This document shows positions 6,556 through 14,081 of a stretch of 18,172 bases of DNA, one piece after another. The notes below the pieces were generated by a model. That model was not told where the DNA came from, ran no database searches, and saw only the letters and a program-made list of their open reading frames with translations. This DNA comes from an uncultured Collinsella sp. GTDB taxonomy: Bacteria > Actinomycetota > Coriobacteriia > Coriobacteriales > Coriobacteriaceae. Each line of letters begins with the position of its first letter. Within the stretch, counting starts at the first letter, position 1. The stretch covers positions 1 to 18,172 of the forward strand of contig CABVCF010000040.1 in NCBI GenBank assembly GCA_902496775.1. Direction: 5' to 3'. A program made the translations under genes and the position numbers.

Positions 6556-8388
6556 ATGGCTCGACTGCATGTAATGGAACGCAGCCACGCTCAGGCCGTC
6601 ATGGACGACCTGCACGATGCGCTCGGACGCCGTCTGGCGGTGAGTTCGCTCGCCCCGTGTCCCGTTGAGTTTACGGCAGCGCTCGTCAACCTGTGCTCCA
6701 CCCAGAGCTGCGGCAAGTGTACGCCCTGCCGTGTGGGCCTGAGCGCGCTGAGCGACCTGCTTGCCGATGTGCTCGAAGGGCGTGCCGATGAGTCTACGCT
6801 CAACCTGATTGAGCGCACGGCCCGCACCATCTACCTTTCGAGCGACTGCGCCATCGGCTACGAGGCCGGCGCCATGGCACTCACGGCCATTCGCGGCTTC
6901 CGCGACGATTTTGAGCATCACATTCGCGAGCACTCCTGCGGCTTTGATCGTGAGGCCCGCGTTCCGTGTGTCTCGGGCTGTCCGGCGCACGTCGACATTC
7001 CCGGTTACATTTCGCTGGTCGAGGCCGGCCGCTATGCCGATGCCGTCAAGGTCATCCGCAAGAATAACCCGCTGCCGCTCGTTTGCGGCCTGGTGTGCGA
7101 GCATCCCTGCGAGATGCATTGCCGCCGTGGCATGGTCGACGACCCCATGAACATCCTCGCCCTCAAGCGTTTTGCCGTTGAGCACAGTGACCTCAACGAC
7201 CACAAGCCGCATGTAGTGGACAACACCGGTAAGCGCGTCTCCGTGATCGGCGGCGGCCCGGCTGGCCTTTCCTGTGCCTACTACCTGGCCGTGATGGGCC
7301 ACAAGGTGACCATTTTTGAGCAGCGCCACCACCTGGGCGGCATGCTGCGCTACGGCATCCCCAGCTATCGTCTGCCGCGCGAGCGCCTGCAGGCCGAGAT
7401 CGACTGGATCTTGAGCGCCGGCATCGACGTTGAGCTCGATCACTCCGTCAACGGCGAGGAGCTTGCCCGCCTGCGCGACGAGTTCGATGCCGTCTACCTG
7501 GCCATCGGTGCCCACAGCGATAAGAAGCTCGGCCTTCCGGGCGAAGAGGCGCCCGGCGTGGAGTCGGCCGTCAAGATGCTGCGTGCCATCGGTGACGACG
7601 AACTGCCCGACCTGAGCGGCCAGCGCGTGTGCGTCATCGGCGGCGGCAACGTGGCCATGGACGTGGCGCGCTCCGCCGTGCGCTGCGGCGCCGAAAAGGT
7701 AAGCATCGTCTACCGCCGTCGCATCTGCGATATGACGGCTCAGGACGCCGAAATCGCCGGCGCCCAGGCCGAGGGTTGCGAGGTTCTGGAGCTCACGGCG
7801 CCGCTCGCCATCGAGACGGGCGAAGATGGTCGCGTGAGCGGCCTGCGCGTGCAACCGCAGATTATCGGCGAGCCTCGCCGTGGGCGTCCGGCTCCGCGTG
7901 CCGCAGCCACGCCCGAGCGCGTCATTCCCTGCGAGCGCGTGTTTGTGGCCATTGGCCAGGACATCGATTCCAAGCCGTTTGAGGACATGGGCATCGCCTG
8001 TAAGTGGGGTCGCGTCGTTACCGATTCGGACGGCGCCGTGCCCAACTTCGATGGCCTCTTTAGCGGCGGCGACTGCCAGACCGGTCCCGCCACCGTCATC
8101 CGTGCCATCAACGCCGGCCGCGTGGCTTCGGCAAACATCGACCGCTACCTGGGCTTTGACCACAAGATCAAGCTCGACGTGGAGCTGCCGACCGTGCAGT
8201 TTAAGGGCAAGCACGAGTGCGGCCGCTGCGAGCTGGGCGAGCGCGAGGCTGGAGAGCGCATTCACGATTGGAATCTGGTCGAGCAGGGTCTCACCGAGCA
8301 GGAGGCGCGCCAGGAGGCGAGCCGCTGCCTGCGCTGCGACCACTTTGGCTTTGGCGCGTTCCGCGGAGGGAGGAACCTGGAATGGTAG
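6556..8388 (+). CDS. NuoF-tail/GltD-like iron-sulfur flavoprotein, NAD(P)H oxidoreductase partner of the hydrogenase
   Basis: This 610-residue cytoplasmic protein combines parts of two families. Residues about 40-125 resemble the C-terminal iron-sulfur segment of NuoF/HydB, with SCGKCTPCRVG (C52, C55, C58) and the fourth ligand C98. Residues about 135-545 resemble the glutamate synthase small subunit GltD. They include cysteines C138, C142, C181, C185 and C189, an FAD loop GGGPAGLSC (232-240) and a second nucleotide loop GGGNVAMDVARSA (362-374). The C-terminus adds C555/C558 and C591/C594, possibly another metal site. The family transfers electrons between NAD(P)H and iron-sulfur partners. 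The NuoF FMN/NADH domain is absent. ATG 6556 is preferred over the in-frame ATG 6541 because GAGAGGGGA (6543-6551) then acts as ribosome site. It overlaps hydA by seven bases, so the two products probably form one complex. Confidence 0.85.
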   Translation: MARLHVMERSHAQAVMDDLHDALGRRLAVSSLAPCPVEFTAALVNLCSTQSCGKCTPCRVGLSALSDLLADVLEGRADESTLNLIERTARTIYLSSDCAIGYEAGAMALTAIRGFRDDFEHHIREHSCGFDREARVPCVSGCPAHVDIPGYISLVEAGRYADAVKVIRKNNPLPLVCGLVCEHPCEMHCRRGMVDDPMNILALKRFAVEHSDLNDHKPHVVDNTGKRVSVIGGGPAGLSCAYYLAVMGHKVTIFEQRHHLGGMLRYGIPSYRLPRERLQAEIDWILSAGIDVELDHSVNGEELARLRDEFDAVYLAIGAHSDKKLGLPGEEAPGVESAVKMLRAIGDDELPDLSGQRVCVIGGGNVAMDVARSAVRCGAEKVSIVYRRRICDMTAQDAEIAGAQAEGCEVLELTAPLAIETGEDGRVSGLRVQPQIIGEPRRGRPAPRAAATPERVIPCERVFVAIGQDIDSKPFEDMGIACKWGRVVTDSDGAVPNFDGLFSGGDCQTGPATVIRAINAGRVASANIDRYLGFDHKIKLDVELPTVQFKGKHECGRCELGEREAGERIHDWNLVEQGLTEQEARQEASRCLRCDHFGFGAFRGGRNLEW

Positions 8389-10193
8389 AGCTCAACAAAA
8401 CCACCGTCGGCGACAACAGCGAAAACGGAGCGCACAACATGGTCAAGCTCACTATCGATAATTGCGAGGTCGTGGTTCCCGAGCATACCACGATCCTGGA
8501 TGCGGCCAAGTCCGTCGGCATCCAGATTCCCACCCTGTGCTATCTGCGCGATCTGAACGAGATCGGTGGCTGCCGCGTGTGCGTGGTCGAGGTTGCGGGC
8601 TGCGACCAGCTGGTTGCCGCCTGCAACAACTACGTGCTCGACGGCATGGTGGTCCACACCAACAGCCCCAAGGCCCGCGAGGCCCGTCGCACCAACGTGC
8701 AGCTGCTGCTGTCCCAGCACGATTCGCAGTGCACGAGCTGCGTGCGCAGCGGCAACTGCAACCTGCAGACCATCGCCAACGACCTGGGCATTTTCTATCT
8801 GCCGTATCAAAGGCATTTGGCGGGCGAGGGTTGGGATTTCGATTTCCCCATCATCCGCGAAAACGACAAGTGCATTAAATGCATGCGCTGCATCAAGGTG
8901 TGCGAGAGCGTGCAGGGCCTAGGGATTTGGGACCTGACCAACCGCGCCACGCATACCGCTGTGGGTACCCGCGGGCGCGCACCGATCGGCAAGACCGATT
9001 GCGTCGCGTGCGGCCAGTGCATCACGCATTGCCCGACGGGCGCGCTGCGCGAGCGCGACGATACCGAGACCGTGTTTGACGCGCTTGCTAATCCCGACAA
9101 GATCGTGCTGGTGCAGATCGCGCCTGCCGTGCGCAGCGCCTGGGGCGAGGAGCTCGGCATATCTCGCGAGGAGGCAACCGTCGAGCGTCTGGCCTGCGCA
9201 CTGCGCCGCGTGGGCTTTGAGTACGTGTTCGATACCGATTTCTCGGCCGACCTCACCATTATGGAGGAGGGCTCCGAGCTGCTCGAGCGCCTGGGCGCCG
9301 CCGTCAAGGGCAAGGGTGACGGCCGCGGCTGGCCCATGTTTACGAGCTGCTGCCCGGGCTGGGTGCGCTTTGTGAAGGCGCGCTATCCGGAGTTTGTCGA
9401 CAGCCTGTCCACGTCCAAGTCGCCGCAGCAGATGTTCGGCGCTATTGCCAAGACCTACTACGCCAAGGTGCTGGGCGTGGAGCCCGAGCGCCTGTTTGTG
9501 GTGTCCGTGATGCCGTGCACGGCCAAGAAGGCCGAGTGTGCGCTGCCGAGCATGGTGGGCGAGGGCGGCGCGCCCGACGTAGACGTTGCGCTGACGGTGC
9601 GCGAGATGGTGCGCATGATCCGCGCGAGTCACGTGAGCGTGGACACGCTGGTCGAGGAGCCGCTCGATACGCCGCTGGGCTTTGGCACGGGCGCGGGCGT
9701 GATCTTTGGCGCCACGGGCGGCGTGATGGAGGCCGCCGTGCGCTCGGCCTATTACCTGGTGACGGACAAGAACCCCGATGCGGACTTCTTTACCGACGCG
9801 CGTGGCCTGGATGGCTGGAAGGAAGCCGTTGCCGATATCGATGGCACCAAGGTACGCGTCGCCGTGGCGCACGGGCTGGGCAACGCCGCCCGCCTGCTCG
9901 ACGCGATTCGCGACGGCCGCGTGAACTATGACTTTGTCGAGGTCATGGCGTGCCCGGGCGGCTGCGTCGGTGGCGGCGGTCAGCCCATCCACGACGGTTG
10001 CGAGCTGGCGGCCGAGCGTGGCCAGGTGTTGTGGGGCCTCGATGCGAAGGCGGGCATTCGCTTCTCGCACGAGAATCCCGATGTCCAGGCATGCTATCGC
10101 GAGTTCTTGGGTGCGCCACTCTCGCCGCTGGCCGAGGAATTGCTGCATACCGACCATCACGCCTGGTCGATGCCCAACGAGGGGGCGTGCTAG
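8382..10193 (+). CDS. hydA: [FeFe] hydrogenase, group A, large subunit
   Basis: This 603-residue cytoplasmic enzyme reduces protons to H2 or oxidises H2. The N-terminal 2Fe-2S domain has C53, C64, C67 and C81. A His-ligated 4Fe-4S site follows (H113, C117, C120, C126), then two 4Fe-4S sites (C164/167/170/174 and C207/210/213/217). The H-cluster domain carries TSCCPGW (321-327), MPCTAKKAE (377-385) and ACPGGCVGGGGQP (523-535), which are the group A signatures. ATG 8382 overlaps the flavoprotein stop and has GGAGGGAGG (8365-8373) upstream. ATG 8439 is an alternative that fits the usual N-terminus. Pairing with a GltD-like flavoprotein suggests NAD(P)H-linked H2 metabolism, possibly with ferredoxin. 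The maturases HydE, HydF and HydG are not in this window. Confidence 0.95.
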   Translation: MVELNKTTVGDNSENGAHNMVKLTIDNCEVVVPEHTTILDAAKSVGIQIPTLCYLRDLNEIGGCRVCVVEVAGCDQLVAACNNYVLDGMVVHTNSPKAREARRTNVQLLLSQHDSQCTSCVRSGNCNLQTIANDLGIFYLPYQRHLAGEGWDFDFPIIRENDKCIKCMRCIKVCESVQGLGIWDLTNRATHTAVGTRGRAPIGKTDCVACGQCITHCPTGALRERDDTETVFDALANPDKIVLVQIAPAVRSAWGEELGISREEATVERLACALRRVGFEYVFDTDFSADLTIMEEGSELLERLGAAVKGKGDGRGWPMFTSCCPGWVRFVKARYPEFVDSLSTSKSPQQMFGAIAKTYYAKVLGVEPERLFVVSVMPCTAKKAECALPSMVGEGGAPDVDVALTVREMVRMIRASHVSVDTLVEEPLDTPLGFGTGAGVIFGATGGVMEAAVRSAYYLVTDKNPDADFFTDARGLDGWKEAVADIDGTKVRVAVAHGLGNAARLLDAIRDGRVNYDFVEVMACPGGCVGGGGQPIHDGCELAAERGQVLWGLDAKAGIRFSHENPDVQACYREFLGAPLSPLAEELLHTDHHAWSMPNEGAC

Positions 10194-10195
10194 CC

Positions 10196-11254
10196 ATGCG
10201 TGCGTTTGATGTTGAGATGACGCGCCGGGGATTTGCCTCGGCGCTTGCCGCGGGCGCGCTGTCGCTTGCGTTCGCGGGCTGTGGCGGCGGGGCTGCCGGT
10301 GCCGGGTCCGCCGCGGGCTCGGCTGCCGGGTCTGCCGCTGACGGTGCCGCCGCGGAGCCGGTTGAGGTGCACGTCGCCTCGCTCAAGGGCCCGACGTCGA
10401 TTGGGCTGGTGCGGTTTATGGACCAGGCGGCCGACGGTGCCGCGGACAACGAGTTCGACTTTGCGATTAGCACTGCCGCTGACGAGATCGTGCCCAAGGT
10501 GATTCAGGGCGATATCGACATTGCCCTGGTGCCCGCCAACGTGGCGAGCGTGCTCTACAACAAGACCGAGGGCGCGGTGCAGGTCATCGATATCAACACA
10601 CTGGGCGTGCTGAGCGTGGTGACGGGCGACGCGAGCGTGGCCTCGTTTGGTGACCTGGCGGGTCGCACCGTCTACATGACGGGCAAGGGCACCACGCCGG
10701 AGTACGTCATGAACTACCTGCTGGAGCGCGCGGGCCTGACAGGCCAGGTGGCTCTTGAGTTTAAGAGCGAGCCCACTGAGGTGCTGTCGGCCCTGCTTGC
10801 CGATCCGCCTGCCGTGGGCGTGCTGCCCGAGCCCTTTAAAACCGCTGCCATCGCCAAGAGCGAAGGCAAGCTGTCGGCGCCGGTAAGTCTGACCGATGTA
10901 TGGGATGAGCTGGCGGGTGACACGGGTTCGCGCCTGCTGACGGGCGTGACCGTGGTGCGCCGCGCGTTTGCCGAGGAGCATCCCGAGGCCGTGGCGGAAT
11001 TCTTGCGCTGCCATGAGGCGAGCGTTAAGGCTGTCAATGCGGCGCCGACAGACTGGGCGCAGGCCGTGGTCGATGCCGGCATCGTGGACAACGCCAAGAT
11101 CGCCGAGAAGGCGATTCCCGGGTGCATGCTTGTCTGCCAGACGGGCAAGGATATGAAGGCGGCGCTTAGCGGGTATCTGCAGGTGCTGTCCGACGCGGAC
11201 GCGAGCGCCGTGGGTGGTAAACTTCCGGCTGACGATTTCTACTACATGGAGTAG
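10196..11254 (+). CDS. ABC transporter substrate-binding lipoprotein, nitrate/sulfonate/taurine (SsuA/NMT1-like) type
   Basis: This 352-residue protein is exported to the outer face of the membrane. The N-terminus has a twin-arginine motif (TRRGFA, 9-14), a hydrophobic stretch and a lipobox-like FAGC with C29 as the lipidation site. The -3 Phe is unusual. A flexible Gly/Ala/Ser linker (30-55) follows. The mature part has features of this binding-protein class, such as GDIDIALVPANVASVLYN (about 104-121) and the later GVLPEPF. ATG 10196 lies two bases after the hydA stop, with GAGGGGG (10181-10187) eight bases upstream. ATG 10217 is a weaker alternative. It is co-transcribed with hydA and the fused permease-ATPase. 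The ligand cannot be read from sequence; the tight link to hydrogenase suggests something used in redox or cofactor metabolism, but that is inference. Confidence 0.82.
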   Translation: MRAFDVEMTRRGFASALAAGALSLAFAGCGGGAAGAGSAAGSAAGSAADGAAAEPVEVHVASLKGPTSIGLVRFMDQAADGAADNEFDFAISTAADEIVPKVIQGDIDIALVPANVASVLYNKTEGAVQVIDINTLGVLSVVTGDASVASFGDLAGRTVYMTGKGTTPEYVMNYLLERAGLTGQVALEFKSEPTEVLSALLADPPAVGVLPEPFKTAAIAKSEGKLSAPVSLTDVWDELAGDTGSRLLTGVTVVRRAFAEEHPEAVAEFLRCHEASVKAVNAAPTDWAQAVVDAGIVDNAKIAEKAIPGCMLVCQTGKDMKAALSGYLQVLSDADASAVGGKLPADDFYYME

Positions 11255-11257
11255 CCC

Positions 11258-12637
11258 GTGCGTGCGTTTGCTCGACACATGACAGAGCGTATGAAGGCGG
11301 TGGCGGCAGCAGGTGCCGTCGCCGCCTTTTGGCTTGCCGCGTGGATGCTGGTGGCGGCGCTGGTGGCGCAGCCGCTGATCTTGCCGGGGCCGGGTGCTGT
11401 TGCCTTGGCGCTGCTGCGCCTGGTGTGCGATGGCGGTACCTGGGCGATTTTGGCGGGCTCGGGCGCGCGGATACTGGGCGGGCTGGCGCTTGCCGCGGTG
11501 TGTGGTGGCGTGCTTGCCGGCATTTCGTCACGTTCGCGGGCGTTTGCGCACCTGGCTGCTCCGGCGCTGTCGTTTGTAAAGGCGACGCCGGTCGCCTGCG
11601 TGGTGGTCCTGCTGCTTATTTGGCTGGGATCGGCGCGTGTGAGCATCGCGGCAGTCTTTTTGATGACGCTGCCGGGCGTGTATTTTTCGCTGGCCGAGGG
11701 CTTGGCACAGGTGAATAAACCGCTGGAGCAGATGTTCCGCCTACATGGCGTGCGGGGCTGGCGCCTGTTTTGCGCCCACACCTGGCGCGAGGTGCTGCCG
11801 TTTGCGCTTTCGTGCGCCCGTGCCGTGATCGGCATGAGCTGGAAGGCCGGCGTGGCGGCGGAGCTGATCGGCATGGCGGTGGGCACCGTAGGCGAGCGCA
11901 TCTATCAGGCGAAGCTGCTTATCGAGACGGCTGACCTGCTGGCGTGGACCGTGCTGGTCGTTGCCGCCTCGTGGGCGTGCGAGCGCGTGCTGGTGTGGCT
12001 GCTGCGGGTTTCGGGACCCGTGGCGTGGCGCGCGGCCGTGCGGGCGCATGGGCGCGGCGCTCGCGGTTGTGTGGGCGGCTCTGCTGGCGATGGCGCTGCA
12101 GCGGAGCTTGCGCTTGCCGTGGGCGATCGCGCGCCCTGGGCGCCGGCGCTGTACGGTCTGGTGCTCAATGTGCCCGCGGGTGGGCGCATCTGTGTGATGG
12201 GTGCTTCGGGCATGGGCAAGTCGACGCTGCTTTCGTTGGCAGCGGGGGAGTGCTCGCCGTGCTCGATGGTGTTTCAGGATGCACGCTTGGCCGAGTCCGC
12301 CTCGGCGCTGGATAACGTGCTGGTGTGCGCCGATGCGCGTGTGGATGCTTCGAGCGCCGCGGCATTGCTGCGCCTGCTGGTGCCGGGAGTCGATGTGGAT
12401 GCTCGCGTGGCCGAGCTTTCGGGCGGGCAGCGCCGTCGCGTCGAGATTGCTCGAGCCCTGCTGTGCCCGGGCGGCGCGGTGATTCTTGACGAGCCCTTTA
12501 CCGGCCTGGATGCCGCCGCGCGCGATGCGACGACCAAGGTCGTGCTCGACCTGCTCGACGGCCGCACGCTCTTGCTTGCCACGCACGACGCCGCCGACGC
12601 TCAGGCCCTCGATATCTCGGACATCATCACGCTCTAA
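11258..12637 (+). CDS. Fused ABC importer permease and ATPase (SsuC-SsuB-like), with shortened ATPase domain
   Basis: This 459-residue protein joins two subunits that are normally separate. Residues about 12-250 form an SsuC-type permease with several membrane spans and the coupling EAA-like loop at 157-181. An Ala/Gly-rich linker (about 255-285) leads to an ATPase domain with Walker A GASGMGKST (315-323), Q-loop Q340, signature LSGGQ (388-392), Walker B VILDEP (408-413) and H443. All catalytic motifs are present, but only 19 residues separate the Walker Lys from the Q-loop Gln. About 35-40 is usual, so part of the N-terminal sheet region has been lost. GTG 11258 has GGAG (11248-11251) six bases upstream; ATG 11279 and later are alternatives. 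It starts three bases after the binding-protein gene and ends the operon. One continuous frame covers both domains, so a frameshift artefact is unlikely. Confidence 0.85.
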   Translation: MRAFARHMTERMKAVAAAGAVAAFWLAAWMLVAALVAQPLILPGPGAVALALLRLVCDGGTWAILAGSGARILGGLALAAVCGGVLAGISSRSRAFAHLAAPALSFVKATPVACVVVLLLIWLGSARVSIAAVFLMTLPGVYFSLAEGLAQVNKPLEQMFRLHGVRGWRLFCAHTWREVLPFALSCARAVIGMSWKAGVAAELIGMAVGTVGERIYQAKLLIETADLLAWTVLVVAASWACERVLVWLLRVSGPVAWRAAVRAHGRGARGCVGGSAGDGAAAELALAVGDRAPWAPALYGLVLNVPAGGRICVMGASGMGKSTLLSLAAGECSPCSMVFQDARLAESASALDNVLVCADARVDASSAAALLRLLVPGVDVDARVAELSGGQRRRVEIARALLCPGGAVILDEPFTGLDAAARDATTKVVLDLLDGRTLLLATHDAADAQALDISDIITL

Positions 12638-12693
12638 AAACTAACTCAGCAACAAAATGATTCGTTTTCCTCCGTCCCCATGGGGTCTGGTGT

Positions 12694-12738
12694 GGTATTC
12701 TATCTGCGGGGTAATACTTAGCAATACCAAGTAATACC
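12694..12738. promoter_or_regulatory. Phased AATAC repeats upstream of the antitoxin-like gene, likely operator
   Basis: AATAC occurs at 12713, 12723 and 12733, exactly 10 bp apart, and an inverted copy (GGTATT) lies at 12694-12699. Ribbon-helix-helix proteins bind short repeats spaced about one helical turn. The only regulator-like gene nearby, at 12853, has that fold. Autoregulation is inferred. Confidence 0.5.
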
Positions 12739-12760
12739 AACGCTACAGAAACAAACTCCG

Positions 12761-12817
12761 GATGCGGGCCAATCGGGTTGCCTTCACAGCCCGTTGCCCA
12801 GCCGCGTGGCCCGCATC
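12761..12817 (+). other. Stem-closed leader upstream of the antitoxin-like gene
   Basis: An 11-bp perfect stem (12761-12771 with 12807-12817) encloses 35 bases, in which CGGGT (12774-12778) can pair with GCCCG (12789-12793 region). It ends 35 bases before the start codon. It is not a tRNA: no matching arms or acceptor end were found. No known RNA class was recognised. Confidence 0.45.
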
Positions 12818-12852
12818 TATCCGCACCACCGTCGTCTCAAAAAGGAAGCGCC

Positions 12853-13056
12853 ATGGCAGAACACATGACCCCCGTAGTCGCGAAGGTCTTGCCCGAGGAG
12901 AAGGCAGCCTTCGCGGCGGCAACCCAGCTCGTGGGCACCACGCCGTCCAACGCCATCCGCATGTTTATCGCTGCGTTCAATCGCTGCGGCACCTTTCCGT
13001 TTGACATCTCGCCCAACGGGGCCTTTGGCGCTGCGCCCGATTCTCATCAACAATGA
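12853..13056 (+). CDS. RelB/DinJ-like ribbon-helix-helix protein, orphan antitoxin candidate
   Basis: This 67-residue protein resembles RelB/DinJ antitoxins, which neutralise RelE/YafQ mRNA interferases and repress their own promoters. The N-terminal part (VVAKVLPEEKAAFAAATQLVGTTPSNAIRMF region, about 8-39) has the pattern of a short strand, a helix and a second helix with the TPSNAIRMFI signature of the family. The C-terminus (PFDISPN) fits the usual proline-containing segment. The start at 12853 has AAGGAAG four bases upstream. No toxin-sized frame follows: the next items are a palindrome and an unrelated membrane protease. It may have lost its toxin, act in trans, or be a plain regulator. 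The first 75 bases of the longer open frame are leader, not protein. Confidence 0.7.
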   Translation: MAEHMTPVVAKVLPEEKAAFAAATQLVGTTPSNAIRMFIAAFNRCGTFPFDISPNGAFGAAPDSHQQ

Positions 13057-13079
13057 CTGTCCCAAACTGCCGTCACCTG

Positions 13080-13117
13080 GGGACGTTCCTTTTCTGCCGG
13101 CAGTTAAGGAACGTCCC
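13080..13117. repeat. 38-bp near-perfect palindrome, REP-like repeat copy B
   Basis: A 12-bp outer stem (13080-13091 with 13106-13117) encloses the perfect palindrome CTGCCGGCAG (13094-13103); only two T-T pairs interrupt the symmetry. AACTGCCG (13065-13072) can pair alternatively with CGGCAGTT (13098-13105). The first 23 bases are an exact inverted copy of 1566-1588. No T-run follows. Confidence 0.75.
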
Positions 13118-13144
13118 TAAATGCCGGGTTTTGAGGAGGTTGGC

Positions 13145-14059
13145 ATGCTCAATGCGATGGCGTGGGCGCTTGCCTGTTTTGGCGTTGTCGCTGCCGATAT
13201 AGCCCTGAGCGTGGTTCTGTTTTCAGTTCTCGATGACGTGTCGGTGCTGACGGGCTATCCGATCGACAATCTCGATATCCAATGGTTCCAGGCTGCCGCT
13301 CAGACGGCGTCGTTTTTGATGGCGCTGCTGTGGTGGCGCTATCTGTGGCCCCGCTCCTTCATGGCGCGCCGGCAAGGCGAACGCCCACTCGGCGGGGGAG
13401 CAGGCGCGGCATGGAAGCGCATTGTCTGCATTGTTGTGATCGGCCTATCCATGCAGGTGGTCATTAGCTACCTATGCGATGGCGTACTGTCGCTGCTGCC
13501 CGAGGCCGCGGCAGACTATAGCGAGCTCGTCGAGGAGACGGGCATGGGCGATACCAGCCTTCTTGCTGTCTTGACCACAGTGCTCGGCGCTCCGTTTTGC
13601 GAAGAGCTCCTGGTGCGCGGCATCATCTTTGAGTTTTCGCTGCGTGCGTTTAATCCACAGTGCCGTCCGCTCTGGAAGCGCCGGCGCCGCGCGAACGCGC
13701 AAGACGGCGCCATGGTGCCCTGGGCGGCCCCAAGCACGTGGGGTATCGCCGCGGCAATCGTGCTGCAGGCGGCCATCTTTGGCTTTATGCATATGAACTG
13801 GGTGCAGGGCTGCTATGCGGGCGTTGCCGCCCTCATTTTTGGTTGGGTGCTCGTGACGACCGGAAAGCTCCGCTACACAATCCTGTTGCACTTTGCGTTT
13901 AATGCCGGGTCGTATCTCATGGGGCTGCTGTGGTTTGTGAGCACACCGCTCGACGTTGTGGTCACGGTTGGCATCGCCGGCTTTGTGCTGGTAGAGGCGA
14001 TGCGCTCGCTGCTTCGATTGCGCATTCCCGTGTCGCGCGAAGCTGATCGGTCTGAGTAA
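13145..14059 (+). CDS. CPBP-family intramembrane glutamic protease
   Basis: This 304-residue polytopic membrane protein belongs to the CAAX protease/bacteriocin-processing family. Catalytic motif 1 is EELLVRG with E153, E154 and R158. Motif 2 is FGFMH with H216, and motif 3 is HFAFN with H249 and N253. Several hydrophobic segments span the chain, beginning at residue 5. ATG 13145 is chosen because GAGGAGG (13133-13139) precedes it and the first membrane helix follows directly. The longer start at 13121 lies on the edge of the REP-like palindrome and has no separate ribosome site. Bacterial members process peptides or protect against bacteriocins; no bacteriocin gene is nearby, so the role is unknown. 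It converges with the AraC-type gene, with eight bases between stops. Confidence 0.88.
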   Translation: MLNAMAWALACFGVVAADIALSVVLFSVLDDVSVLTGYPIDNLDIQWFQAAAQTASFLMALLWWRYLWPRSFMARRQGERPLGGGAGAAWKRIVCIVVIGLSMQVVISYLCDGVLSLLPEAAADYSELVEETGMGDTSLLAVLTTVLGAPFCEELLVRGIIFEFSLRAFNPQCRPLWKRRRRANAQDGAMVPWAAPSTWGIAAAIVLQAAIFGFMHMNWVQGCYAGVAALIFGWVLVTTGKLRYTILLHFAFNAGSYLMGLLWFVSTPLDVVVTVGIAGFVLVEAMRSLLRLRIPVSREADRSE

Positions 14060-14081
14060 TAACGCCTTTAATTAGACCGAT
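14046..14081. terminator. Possible shared terminator between convergent genes
   Basis: ATCGGTCT (14046-14053) pairs with AGACCGAT (14074-14081) across a 20-base AT-containing loop that includes both stop codons. The position between converging genes fits a bidirectional terminator. There is no clear T-run on either side, so this is weak. Confidence 0.35.

Noticed and set aside
6490..8343. 617-residue antisense open frame over the flavoprotein gene
   Set aside because: Same codon-bias shadow; the forward strand has complete NuoF/GltD motifs.
8919..10160. 413-residue antisense open frame over hydA
   Set aside because: The forward frame has all H-cluster motifs; the reverse product is low-complexity Ala/Arg/His.
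10714..11148. Antisense frame over the binding-protein gene
   Set aside because: Shadow of a well-supported gene with a signal peptide and binding-protein motifs.
12761..12817. tRNA or tRNA-like gene
   Set aside because: There is an 11-bp closing stem but no D, anticodon or T arm of correct size and no CCA-compatible acceptor.
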